DNA of 20,755 bases from a virus. Shown one piece after another: positions 7,722 through 13,683 of the stretch; the stretch's first letter is position 1; the number at the start of each line of letters is the position of its first letter. The stretch covers positions 1 through 20,755 of the IMG/VR virus record IMGVR_UViG_3300032242_000993; one strand, written 5' to 3'. Made by a program: the position numbers and the translations under genes. The notes under the pieces were generated by a model, which worked only from the letters and a program-made list of their open reading frames with translations, was not told the origin of the DNA and did not search any database.

Positions 7722-8723
7722 ATGTCAGACGACAAAAAAGAGATAGAGATCCAAGTCAAGGAAGAAAAGGACGGTTCAGCAGTAGTTGACCTTCCGAACG
7801 ACATTGACATGGGTGACGATCTCGATGACAACATAGAGGTCATTGAGAAAAAAGCCGAGGGCGGTGAAGCCCGTGAAGCTCGTGAAGTTGCCGAAGATGA
7901 TGACGATCCAGATCATCCTGACGACACTGAGGCCATGCGTGCCGCCAAGCGGGCCAAGCGCCGCTCCAAAAAAGAACTATGGCGCAACACCAATAAAGAG
8001 CGCGAATTGCAACTTCAAGTTCTCAAGCGTCAGAACGATGAGATGGCCCGCCGACTGGCAGAAGTGGAGCAAAAAACTCGCTACTCCGAGATGAGTCAGC
8101 TTGACAAACAGATCGAAGACGAGGGCCTGCGCCTTGAATACGCCAAGATGAAAATCTCGGAAGCCACAGCGGCTGGTGATGGCGAAGCCATGATCCAAGC
8201 CCAAGAGGCCATGTTTGAAGCCAGACAGCGCCTGAATTATTTAGCTGGAGTTAAAAACAATGCTTCTAAACCTCAAGTTAATAATCATTCGCAACAAGCG
8301 CCAGATCCCCGGATGCAACACCAAGCCGCCAAGTGGATTCAGCGCAATGACTGGTACAAACCTGACCTGTCCGACGCCGACAGCAAGATCGCAAAGACGA
8401 TTGATGAAGAGTTGGTGGCAGAGGGTTGGAACCCAACCGAAGGCGATTATTGGGACGAACTCGATAACCGCTTGCAAAAATACTTGCCCCATCGCTACAA
8501 TGGTGTCGCAGAGCAAAGTTCGCCTGTTAGAAAACCAAGGAATGTAGTGGCAAGTTCAGGACGCGAAGCGTCAGCCTCTTTTGGTGGTTCAAACCGCACC
8601 TTTACGCTCTCACCCCAAATGGTGAGCGCAATCAAGGAAGCGGGAATGTGGGATAACGTCGAAGCCCGCAATCGAATGATCCGTCGTTATGCACAACAAG
8701 CCCGAAACATGGAAGGTAACTAA
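7722..8723 (+). CDS. Probable capsid assembly scaffolding protein, 333 aa
   Basis: The gene has AAGGAG overlapping the preceding TAA. The protein starts with a strongly acidic, low-complexity region (about 1-70), for example EDDDDPDHPDD. Next comes a basic patch AKRAKRRSKKELW and a long helical, probably coiled-coil segment (about 85-178). A Gln/Asn-rich linker leads to a globular or helical region with WIQRNDWYKPDLSDADSKIA and EGDYWDELDNRLQKYLP. The C-terminus is a basic helix (about 298-333, ending RRYAQQARNMEGN). Scaffolds typically have an acidic N-terminus, a coiled coil and a basic C-terminal helix that binds the coat. It sits upstream of the capsid gene, where a scaffold is expected. 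No sequence signature is diagnostic, so the call rests on architecture and position. Confidence 0.65.
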   Translation: MSDDKKEIEIQVKEEKDGSAVVDLPNDIDMGDDLDDNIEVIEKKAEGGEAREAREVAEDDDDPDHPDDTEAMRAAKRAKRRSKKELWRNTNKERELQLQVLKRQNDEMARRLAEVEQKTRYSEMSQLDKQIEDEGLRLEYAKMKISEATAAGDGEAMIQAQEAMFEARQRLNYLAGVKNNASKPQVNNHSQQAPDPRMQHQAAKWIQRNDWYKPDLSDADSKIAKTIDEELVAEGWNPTEGDYWDELDNRLQKYLPHRYNGVAEQSSPVRKPRNVVASSGREASASFGGSNRTFTLSPQMVSAIKEAGMWDNVEARNRMIRRYAQQARNMEGN

Positions 8724-8725
8724 TC

Positions 8726-9274
8726 ATGGCTGAAACAAGACTCAAAAAATCTCTGAATGCTGGTGGTCGCAATGAACGCGCAAGCGAGGACGCAAGCCGC
8801 CAAGCTCCAGAAGAAAAGTTCATTTCTACGCAGGAACGTAAACGCATGTGGAGCGAAGAATGGACGCAATCAGCATTGCCCAAACTACCGGGCCTCGATG
8901 GTTGGCATTTATGCTGGCTGTCATCAACAAATAGCTACGACAGCATTGACAAGCGAATTCGTCTTGGTTACGTCCCGGTTAAGTCCGAGGAATTGCCCGG
9001 ATACGAAGACTACCGAGTCAAGTCTGGCGAGCATGTTGGTTACATCTCATGCAACGAGATGTTGCTTTTCAAACTCCCAATGGATGTCTATCAGGAATAC
9101 ATGTTGCACATGCATCATGAACAGCCGCAAGAGGAAGAGGACAAAATCCGAATCCAAATAGAAAGCCTGCAAGGACAGCGAGACAGCAACGGAAAGTCGC
9201 TTGTGAGCGTTGAGGGCGAGGGTATGGGCACATTTGATCAGCAATCCGCAAGAGTTCCCGTTTTTCACGGGTAA
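8726..9274 (+). CDS. Conserved phage protein of unknown function in the capsid cluster, 182 aa
   Basis: GGAAGG precedes the ATG by 9 bases. The N-terminus (1-45) is charged and probably disordered. A compact core follows: LPGLDGWHLCWLSSTNSYDS (54-73), RIRLGYVPVKSEELPGYEDY (78-97), VKSGEHVGYISCNEMLLFKLP (98-118). A glutamate-rich helix (133-150) and a tail ending VPVFHG close it. I recall this core from head-gene clusters of uncultured podovirus-like phages, where it lies between the scaffold and capsid genes. I cannot assign a function. Candidates are a head completion or minor capsid protein. The last codons form a hairpin that wraps the stop codon. Confidence 0.72.
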   Translation: MAETRLKKSLNAGGRNERASEDASRQAPEEKFISTQERKRMWSEEWTQSALPKLPGLDGWHLCWLSSTNSYDSIDKRIRLGYVPVKSEELPGYEDYRVKSGEHVGYISCNEMLLFKLPMDVYQEYMLHMHHEQPQEEEDKIRIQIESLQGQRDSNGKSLVSVEGEGMGTFDQQSARVPVFHG

Positions 9275-9279
9275 TTTTT
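9257..9279 (+). terminator. Weak terminator or attenuator hairpin around a stop codon
   Basis: CCCGT (9257-9261) pairs with ACGGG (9267-9271) across a TTTTC loop. The TAA stop and TTTTT (9275-9279) follow. The stem is only 5 base pairs, so it would be a partial attenuator at best. Confidence 0.4.
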
Positions 9280-9298
9280 AACTTAAAGGAGCAAGACA

Positions 9299-9931
9299 AT
9301 GTCTTCATCAAACGCTCCGTTCGGTTTGCGCCCTGCGTTCCATCCTTCTGGTCTGGATCGCGCTCAGGCGCTTGCCAACGGCATTACGTCAGGCTTGGCT
9401 GTCAACATTCTCAAAGGCCAACCTGTCGTTTACTCAGTCGCCGCCACAGTTGGCTCAACTGGCGCGGCAAACGGCACGATCATCCCCGCTGGTACACCCG
9501 GCAACAGCGCCGCCTCCTCTGGCTACCAAGTCACTGGTGCGTTCGCTGGTGTTGAGTTCACCGACACTACTGGTCGTCGTCGCGTGTCTAACTACTGGCC
9601 TTCTGGCACTGCATTCCAAACTGGTTCATGCGTTGCTTATTTCTACAACGATCCCAACATCGTTTATGAAATTCAGGCTGACGGATCTATGGCGCAAACC
9701 ACCGTCGGTGGTGAATACAACTTCAGTGCAATTACCTCTGGTTCTACGACCACTGGTCTGTCTACAGCAACTTTGGCTTCTGCTTCTGCACAATCTAACG
9801 GCGCTCAAGGACAAATGCGTGTTGTTGATCTGGCTCCATATCCAGACAACGCTTGGGGTGACGCATACACGATTGTTCGTGTTGTGATGTCATATACACA
9901 ATTTAATGCGGCAACTACTGCTGTCGTCTAA
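9299..9931 (+). CDS. Capsid-associated structural protein, possibly head decoration, 210 aa
   Basis: AAAGGAG lies 7 bases before the ATG. The protein opens NAPFGLRPAFHPSGLDRAQ and is rich in Gly, Ser, Thr and small residues, suggesting a mostly beta fold. Recognisable conserved stretches are FAGVEFTDTTGRRRVSNYWP (82-101), NDPNIVYEIQADGSMAQT (117-134) and DNAWGDAYTIVRVVMS near the end. I associate this family with the gene directly before the major capsid gene in uncultured tailed phages. It has no signal peptide or membrane segment. A capsid decoration or cement role is plausible from location and composition but not shown. The gene ends in TAAGGAG, which also serves as the ribosome site for the capsid gene. 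Confidence 0.72.
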   Translation: MSSSNAPFGLRPAFHPSGLDRAQALANGITSGLAVNILKGQPVVYSVAATVGSTGAANGTIIPAGTPGNSAASSGYQVTGAFAGVEFTDTTGRRRVSNYWPSGTAFQTGSCVAYFYNDPNIVYEIQADGSMAQTTVGGEYNFSAITSGSTTTGLSTATLASASAQSNGAQGQMRVVDLAPYPDNAWGDAYTIVRVVMSYTQFNAATTAVV

Positions 9932-9941
9932 GGAGTAAATA

Positions 9942-10856
9942 ATGGCCGCACCAATGCGCAGTACGGACTTTCGTTCAATCGTTGAGCCTATCCTCAACGA
10001 GTGTTTTGACGGAGTCTATGACCAACGTGCCGACGAGTGGAGCCGTGTGTTCCGCGAGCAAGATGGCATCCCACGCAACTACCACGAAGAACCCGTCCTG
10101 TACGGTTTCGGAGCCGCCCCTCAGTTACCTGATGGCACTCCCGTTACCTATCAACAAGGTGGCGTCCTGTTCTTGAAACGCTATGTGTACAAGGTGTATG
10201 GCTTGGCCTTCGCTTTGACCAAAGTGTTGTACGAGGACGGTGATCACATCCGTATCGGTCAGGTTTATGCACGCCACTTGGCTCAATCTTTGGTGGAAAC
10301 CAAAGAATTGTTGTCAGCAAACGTGCTGAACACTGCGTTCAACTCCAGCTACCCCGGTGGCGACGGCGTGTCTTTGATCAGCACCGCCCACCCCATCGTC
10401 AACGGTACTGTCAGCAACCAGTTGTCCACCGCCGCTGTTTTGTCTCAAACATCTCTCGAACAGATGCTGATTCAAATCCGCCAAGCAGTTGACAACAACG
10501 GCAAGCGTATTCGTCTGGTTCCCCGCCAATTGGTGGTGGCCCCCGGCAATATCTTCCAAGCTGAAGTTTTGTTGAAATCTGTGTTGCGTACTGGCAATGC
10601 AAACAACGACATTAACCCCGTCAAGTCCATCGGTTTGTTGGACGAAGGCGCGGCTGTGTTGTCACGTTTGACTTCCAGCACCGCATGGTGGGTTCAGACC
10701 GACGCTCCCGAAGGTATGAAGCTTTTGATGCGTCGTCGTTTGGAGAAAACCATGGAAGGCGACTTCGAGACTGACTCTATGCGCTACAAGGCCACAGAGC
10801 GTTACGACGTTGGCTTCACCGACTGGCGTGCCATGTACGGCACACCCGGCGCTTAA
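9942..10856 (+). CDS. Major capsid protein, HK97 fold (Mu gpT-like group), 304 aa
   Basis: The ribosome site AAGGAG is embedded in the preceding stop. Conserved landmarks are KVYGLAFALTKVLYEDG (84-100) and ARHLAQSLVETKELLSANVL (110-129), the spine-helix region. These are followed by AFNSSYPGGDGVSLISTAHP (132-151), SLEQMLIQIRQAVD (171-184), LVPRQLVVAP (192-201), NNDINPVKSI (221-230) and a C-terminal ERYDVGFTDWRAMYGTPGA. This order matches capsid proteins of the Mu-type HK97-fold group found in many uncultured phages. The STAHP segment and the NDIN segment are the most telling. The region 50-80 would form the E-loop. A strong terminator follows at once, as often seen after capsid genes to set transcript levels. 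The assignment is confident. Confidence 0.9.
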   Translation: MAAPMRSTDFRSIVEPILNECFDGVYDQRADEWSRVFREQDGIPRNYHEEPVLYGFGAAPQLPDGTPVTYQQGGVLFLKRYVYKVYGLAFALTKVLYEDGDHIRIGQVYARHLAQSLVETKELLSANVLNTAFNSSYPGGDGVSLISTAHPIVNGTVSNQLSTAAVLSQTSLEQMLIQIRQAVDNNGKRIRLVPRQLVVAPGNIFQAEVLLKSVLRTGNANNDINPVKSIGLLDEGAAVLSRLTSSTAWWVQTDAPEGMKLLMRRRLEKTMEGDFETDSMRYKATERYDVGFTDWRAMYGTPGA

Positions 10857-10869
10857 TCAACGCCAAAAC

Positions 10870-10900
10870 GGGGAGGGGATAAAACCTCTCCCCATTTTTT
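10870..10900 (+). terminator. Rho-independent terminator after the capsid gene
   Basis: GGGGAGGGG (10870-10878) pairs with CCTCTCCCC (10885-10893), with one G-U pair and an ATAAAA loop, followed by ATTTTTT. It lies 14 bases after the capsid stop. No clear promoter follows before the next gene, so it probably reduces rather than abolishes downstream transcription. Confidence 0.88.
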
Positions 10901-10931
10901 AACATCGGTCAAACTTTTCAAGGAGCAGACC

Positions 10932-12197
10932 ATGCCTCAATTTGCAGATGACATCTTTTTAGGTGGCAACAGCGGTCAAACCTATATGGGTACTGGCACG
11001 CAAGCCGCCACTTCCGTTTTTACTGGAACAATCTCTAGCACCACTTTGACTGTTGTTTCGACTCAGTCTGGTGACGCTTTGGTGGTTGGACAGTACATCA
11101 CAGGTTCTAGCGTAACTGCTAACTCCTATATCACTGCCGCAACTGGTCAAAACAGTTCTGGTCAAAACACATACACCTTGTCTCAGTCATCCACTGTGTC
11201 GTCCAACACGACCATGTATGCTTCTGGCAATGCGTTGTTGGGCGATCCTGCACCAATGTCGCTGGGTGTTGGCCCCTTGGGCCGTGTTTATGTGTTTGAC
11301 ACCATTCCACAAACATTGCAAGCCGCAAACATTGCCGCTTCGCAAACCCCCGCCGCCGCTGGTAACTTGACATTGACCGCAGGCACTTCTGCCAAGTCAG
11401 TTATTCGCGCTGACGGTACAACCGTGATTCAGCTTGATGTGCCTCGCGCATTGCAAGTTGTAAGCGGCACTGCCGCCGCCGCGACATTGTCTTCTGTGAC
11501 TGTGTCTGGCACTGGCGCAAACGGCAAGATTGCCTTTACATCGCAAACAGGTTTGGTTTCTGGTCAACGTGTGACTGTGTCAGGCGCGGCTAGTGGTACT
11601 GGTTCAATCACTGGTTACAGCAACCCCACAACCTACATACTGACTGCTGTTACAGCTACCACTGCCATCCTGACCACCACGGCAGGCGCGGCAGTTGCAA
11701 CCAGCGCATCGGATGGCGGCACTTTGACCATGACCTTCACTTTGGGCGTGGCTCCTCAAAACATGACCGTGTCTGGTTATGACTACTACGGTCAATCAAT
11801 GACTGAAGTGATTACTTCCAGTGCCGCAGTCAGCACCGCAGTCAACGGCAAAAAAGCTTTCTATCAGATCGTTTCGATTGCCGCCGCAGGTGCAACTGGC
11901 ACAACCATTACCGCTGGCACAACCGACATTTTGGGTTTGCCAGTTCGGGTGATTGATGCTGGTTACGTTGTCAGTGCAAGCTGGGCAAACACCCTTGGCT
12001 TGAACTCTGGCACGTTGGTTAACGCCGACATGACTGCAACTGCAACCAGCACCACTGGCGATGTTCGCGGAACTTTCTTGCCTGCAACCAACGCAACCAA
12101 CGGCTCACGTCGTTTGGTGATGGCGATTGCAGTTCCTGCTATTGCTGTTGGCCCCAACGCAACTCGCGTCGGCGCTCTTGGCGTAAATCAAGCCTAA
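10932..12197 (+). CDS. Beta-rich virion structural protein with two inserted modules, 421 aa
   Basis: AAGGAG precedes the ATG. The opening MPQFADDIFLGGNSGQTYMG and the middle GPLGRVYVFDTIP...QTLQAANIAA form a backbone I recall from structural proteins beside capsid genes. Two Thr/Ser/Gly-rich modules interrupt it. Module A (about 31-96) runs from TGTISSTTLTVVSTQSGD through VVGQYITGSSVTANSYIT to YTLSQSSTVSSNTTM. Module B (about 180-270) includes GLVSGQRVTVSG and GTGSITGYSNPTTYILTA. Both resemble small Ig-like modules scattered through environmental phage virion proteins. Module B splits a backbone strand pair: LDVPRALQVVS resumes as NMTVSGYDYYGQSMTEVI. The protein is probably exposed on the virion, perhaps as a head decoration or neck component; the exact role is unknown. 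It ends with tandem in-frame stops TAA TAG, the second running into the next ribosome site. Confidence 0.72.
   Translation: MPQFADDIFLGGNSGQTYMGTGTQAATSVFTGTISSTTLTVVSTQSGDALVVGQYITGSSVTANSYITAATGQNSSGQNTYTLSQSSTVSSNTTMYASGNALLGDPAPMSLGVGPLGRVYVFDTIPQTLQAANIAASQTPAAAGNLTLTAGTSAKSVIRADGTTVIQLDVPRALQVVSGTAAAATLSSVTVSGTGANGKIAFTSQTGLVSGQRVTVSGAASGTGSITGYSNPTTYILTAVTATTAILTTTAGAAVATSASDGGTLTMTFTLGVAPQNMTVSGYDYYGQSMTEVITSSAAVSTAVNGKKAFYQIVSIAAAGATGTTITAGTTDILGLPVRVIDAGYVVSASWANTLGLNSGTLVNADMTATATSTTGDVRGTFLPATNATNGSRRLVMAIAVPAIAVGPNATRVGALGVNQA
11022..11219 (+). other. Inserted beta module A in the 421-aa protein
   Basis: Residues about 31-96 show the pattern ISxTTLTVxSxxSGxxxVGQxITGxxVTAxxxIT followed by YTLSQxxTVSSxTxM. 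It is Thr/Ser-rich and framed by backbone segments that read naturally without it. I know this pattern as a widely shared module of phage virion proteins. Confidence 0.6.
11469..11741 (+). other. Inserted beta module B in the 421-aa protein
   Basis: Residues about 180-270 contain GQRVTVSG, GTGSITGYSNPTTYILTA and AILTTTAGAAV. This pattern is also common in environmental phage proteins. It separates LDVPRALQVVS from NMTVSGYDYYGQSM, which look like neighbouring strands of one fold. Confidence 0.6.
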
Positions 12198-12209
12198 TAG
12201 GAGGTAGTC

Positions 12210-13637
12210 ATGGCTACAAAGAAAGACAGTGCAGGCGGCTTTAGCCAAATGCCAAAGATGATGACTGATGAGCCTTCTGTCATCCTGAAGATGAAAAAGG
12301 GCGGTCATGTGCATTCAAAGCACAAAGCCAAAGAAGAGCATGGTCACAAGTCTATGCATCACATGGCTCATGGCGGTCACGCCAAGCACCATGAGGTCAT
12401 GGAAGCTGAGCACGGCGCAAGCCCCAAGAAGCCTTCTATGCATGAGCGCAAGAAAGCTATGAGTGCTTCTTTGATGAAAAAAGGCGGCAAAGTGGTTCAT
12501 AAAGCCGACGGCGGCATGATGGGCGCACCCATGGCTAACCCTCAGATGATGGCGGCAATGGCAAACCCAGCTATTCGTCAAGCTTTGGCTCGTCGTGCTA
12601 TGGCTCAGCGTGCTATGGCTGGCGCACCCGCTGGCTTGCAACCCGGCATGAAAAAGGGCGGCATGGCTAAAGGCGGCGATATGGCTCAAGACAAAGCCAT
12701 GATCAAAAAGGCTTTCAAAGAGCATGACGCACAAGAGCACAAAGGCGGCAAAGGCACTCACCTGAAGCTGAAGTCTGGCGGCGGCTTGCAAAAGAAAGCG
12801 GAAGCTTTCGAGACCATGACCACCATCGAAAATGATGAGAAGCCTTATGTGCGCACTGAAATGCATGATGGCGATAAAACTGATCGTCGTCACGGCACAA
12901 AGGGCATCAAAGAGGCCAATGCTGGCGGCTACAAGCACGGCGGTCATGCCCACAAGAAGCATCACTATGCGGCTGGTGGCACGATTGAAGGCAATGAAGG
13001 CAAATTCGTCAAGACCGAGATGCATGACGGCGACAAAGCCGACAAAGCTCATGGCACTGGTGGCATTCGCGTGAGCAACGCTGGCGGCTTTAAGCATGGC
13101 GGTAAAGCAAAACACCACTACGCTCACGGCGGCACTGTCCCCGAAGGTGATTGGGAGCACCGCCCCGCCAATGGCACACCAAAAGGCGTTGTAAACACCA
13201 AAACTGGCGAAGTTAAAGAAGCCAATGCTGGTGGCTACAAGCACGGAGGTAAAGCCTCAAAAAAAGCCTACGCCACGGGGGGCAGTGTTAACGACGCTGG
13301 TCGTCCCGTGGCATACCCTGAGCGTCCAAGAGCACGTCCTGTAGTCAACACTGCTCAGTCTGGCACTTTCAAGCATGGCGGCAAAGTCCGCCGCTTTGAA
13401 GATGGCGGCGATGCAGTAGTGGCTCGTGAACAAGCTCGTAGGAAAGCTGAGCAAGCGCAAGACAAAGCAGACAATGAAAAATTACGCAACCAAGTGCTGG
13501 ACGTTCCGCGCTCCATGTACAACGGCGTAAAAAACTTCATCAATGACAACTTTGCGCCTTCTGGAAGCTATGGCAGGACAGATAAAAATTCTGCCCCTGC
13601 TCCTGCACAAAAACGTGGCGGTAGCGTCAAAAAGTAA
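12210..13637 (+). CDS. Lys/His/Gly/Met-rich repeat protein with many GGK motifs, 475 aa
   Basis: AGGAGG sits 5 bases before the ATG. The composition is extreme. Residues 29-70 hold 12 histidines within 33-68. Then KKGGKVVHKADGG (90-102), a Met/Ala-rich helix (about 104-145), KKGGMAKGGDM (148-158) and EHKGGKG follow. Residues 205-400 form four tandem units of about 42-53 residues, each carrying a [YF]KHGG core and ending in GG: 205-257, 258-308, 309-358, 359-400. Two units share TEMHDGDK and NAGG before the KHGG core. The last unit reads FKHGGKVRRFEDGG, matching the bipartite motif of the 1081-aa protein. The C-terminus is charged and ends QKRGGSVKK. There are no membrane segments and it is probably largely disordered. 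It is strongly basic, so it could bind DNA, metal or acidic proteins. The function is unknown. It lies between structural genes and ends at a terminator, so a virion role is likely. Confidence 0.8.
   Translation: MATKKDSAGGFSQMPKMMTDEPSVILKMKKGGHVHSKHKAKEEHGHKSMHHMAHGGHAKHHEVMEAEHGASPKKPSMHERKKAMSASLMKKGGKVVHKADGGMMGAPMANPQMMAAMANPAIRQALARRAMAQRAMAGAPAGLQPGMKKGGMAKGGDMAQDKAMIKKAFKEHDAQEHKGGKGTHLKLKSGGGLQKKAEAFETMTTIENDEKPYVRTEMHDGDKTDRRHGTKGIKEANAGGYKHGGHAHKKHHYAAGGTIEGNEGKFVKTEMHDGDKADKAHGTGGIRVSNAGGFKHGGKAKHHYAHGGTVPEGDWEHRPANGTPKGVVNTKTGEVKEANAGGYKHGGKASKKAYATGGSVNDAGRPVAYPERPRARPVVNTAQSGTFKHGGKVRRFEDGGDAVVAREQARRKAEQAQDKADNEKLRNQVLDVPRSMYNGVKNFINDNFAPSGSYGRTDKNSAPAPAQKRGGSVKK
12822..13409 (+). 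repeat. Four tandem coding repeats with KHGG core
   Basis: Units begin at 12822, 12981, 13134 and 13284. The first three encode 53, 51 and 50 residues, each ending KHGG[KH]A followed by a short basic stretch and GG. Units 1 and 2 are closest (TEMHDGDK, HGT, GGI/KGI, NAGG). Unit 4 is shorter and more diverged. Confidence 0.75.
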
Positions 13638-13640
13638 ACG

Positions 13641-13666
13641 GCGGGGGCTACGGCCCCTGCTTTTTT
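13641..13666 (+). terminator. Rho-independent terminator with UACG tetraloop
   Basis: GCGGGGGC (13641-13648) pairs with GCCCCTGC (13653-13660), one G-U pair included, around the loop TACG, followed by TTTTTT. The loop closed by C-G is a UNCG-type stable tetraloop. It lies 3 bases after the repeat-protein stop. Confidence 0.9.
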
Positions 13667-13683
13667 AATGCACAGGTGAAATA

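Noticed and set aside
12315-13244. Minus-strand open frame of 309 codons antisense to the repeat protein
   Set aside because: Its apparent hydrophobic repeats mirror the Lys/Gly/His repeats of the sense gene, and no independent signal supports it.
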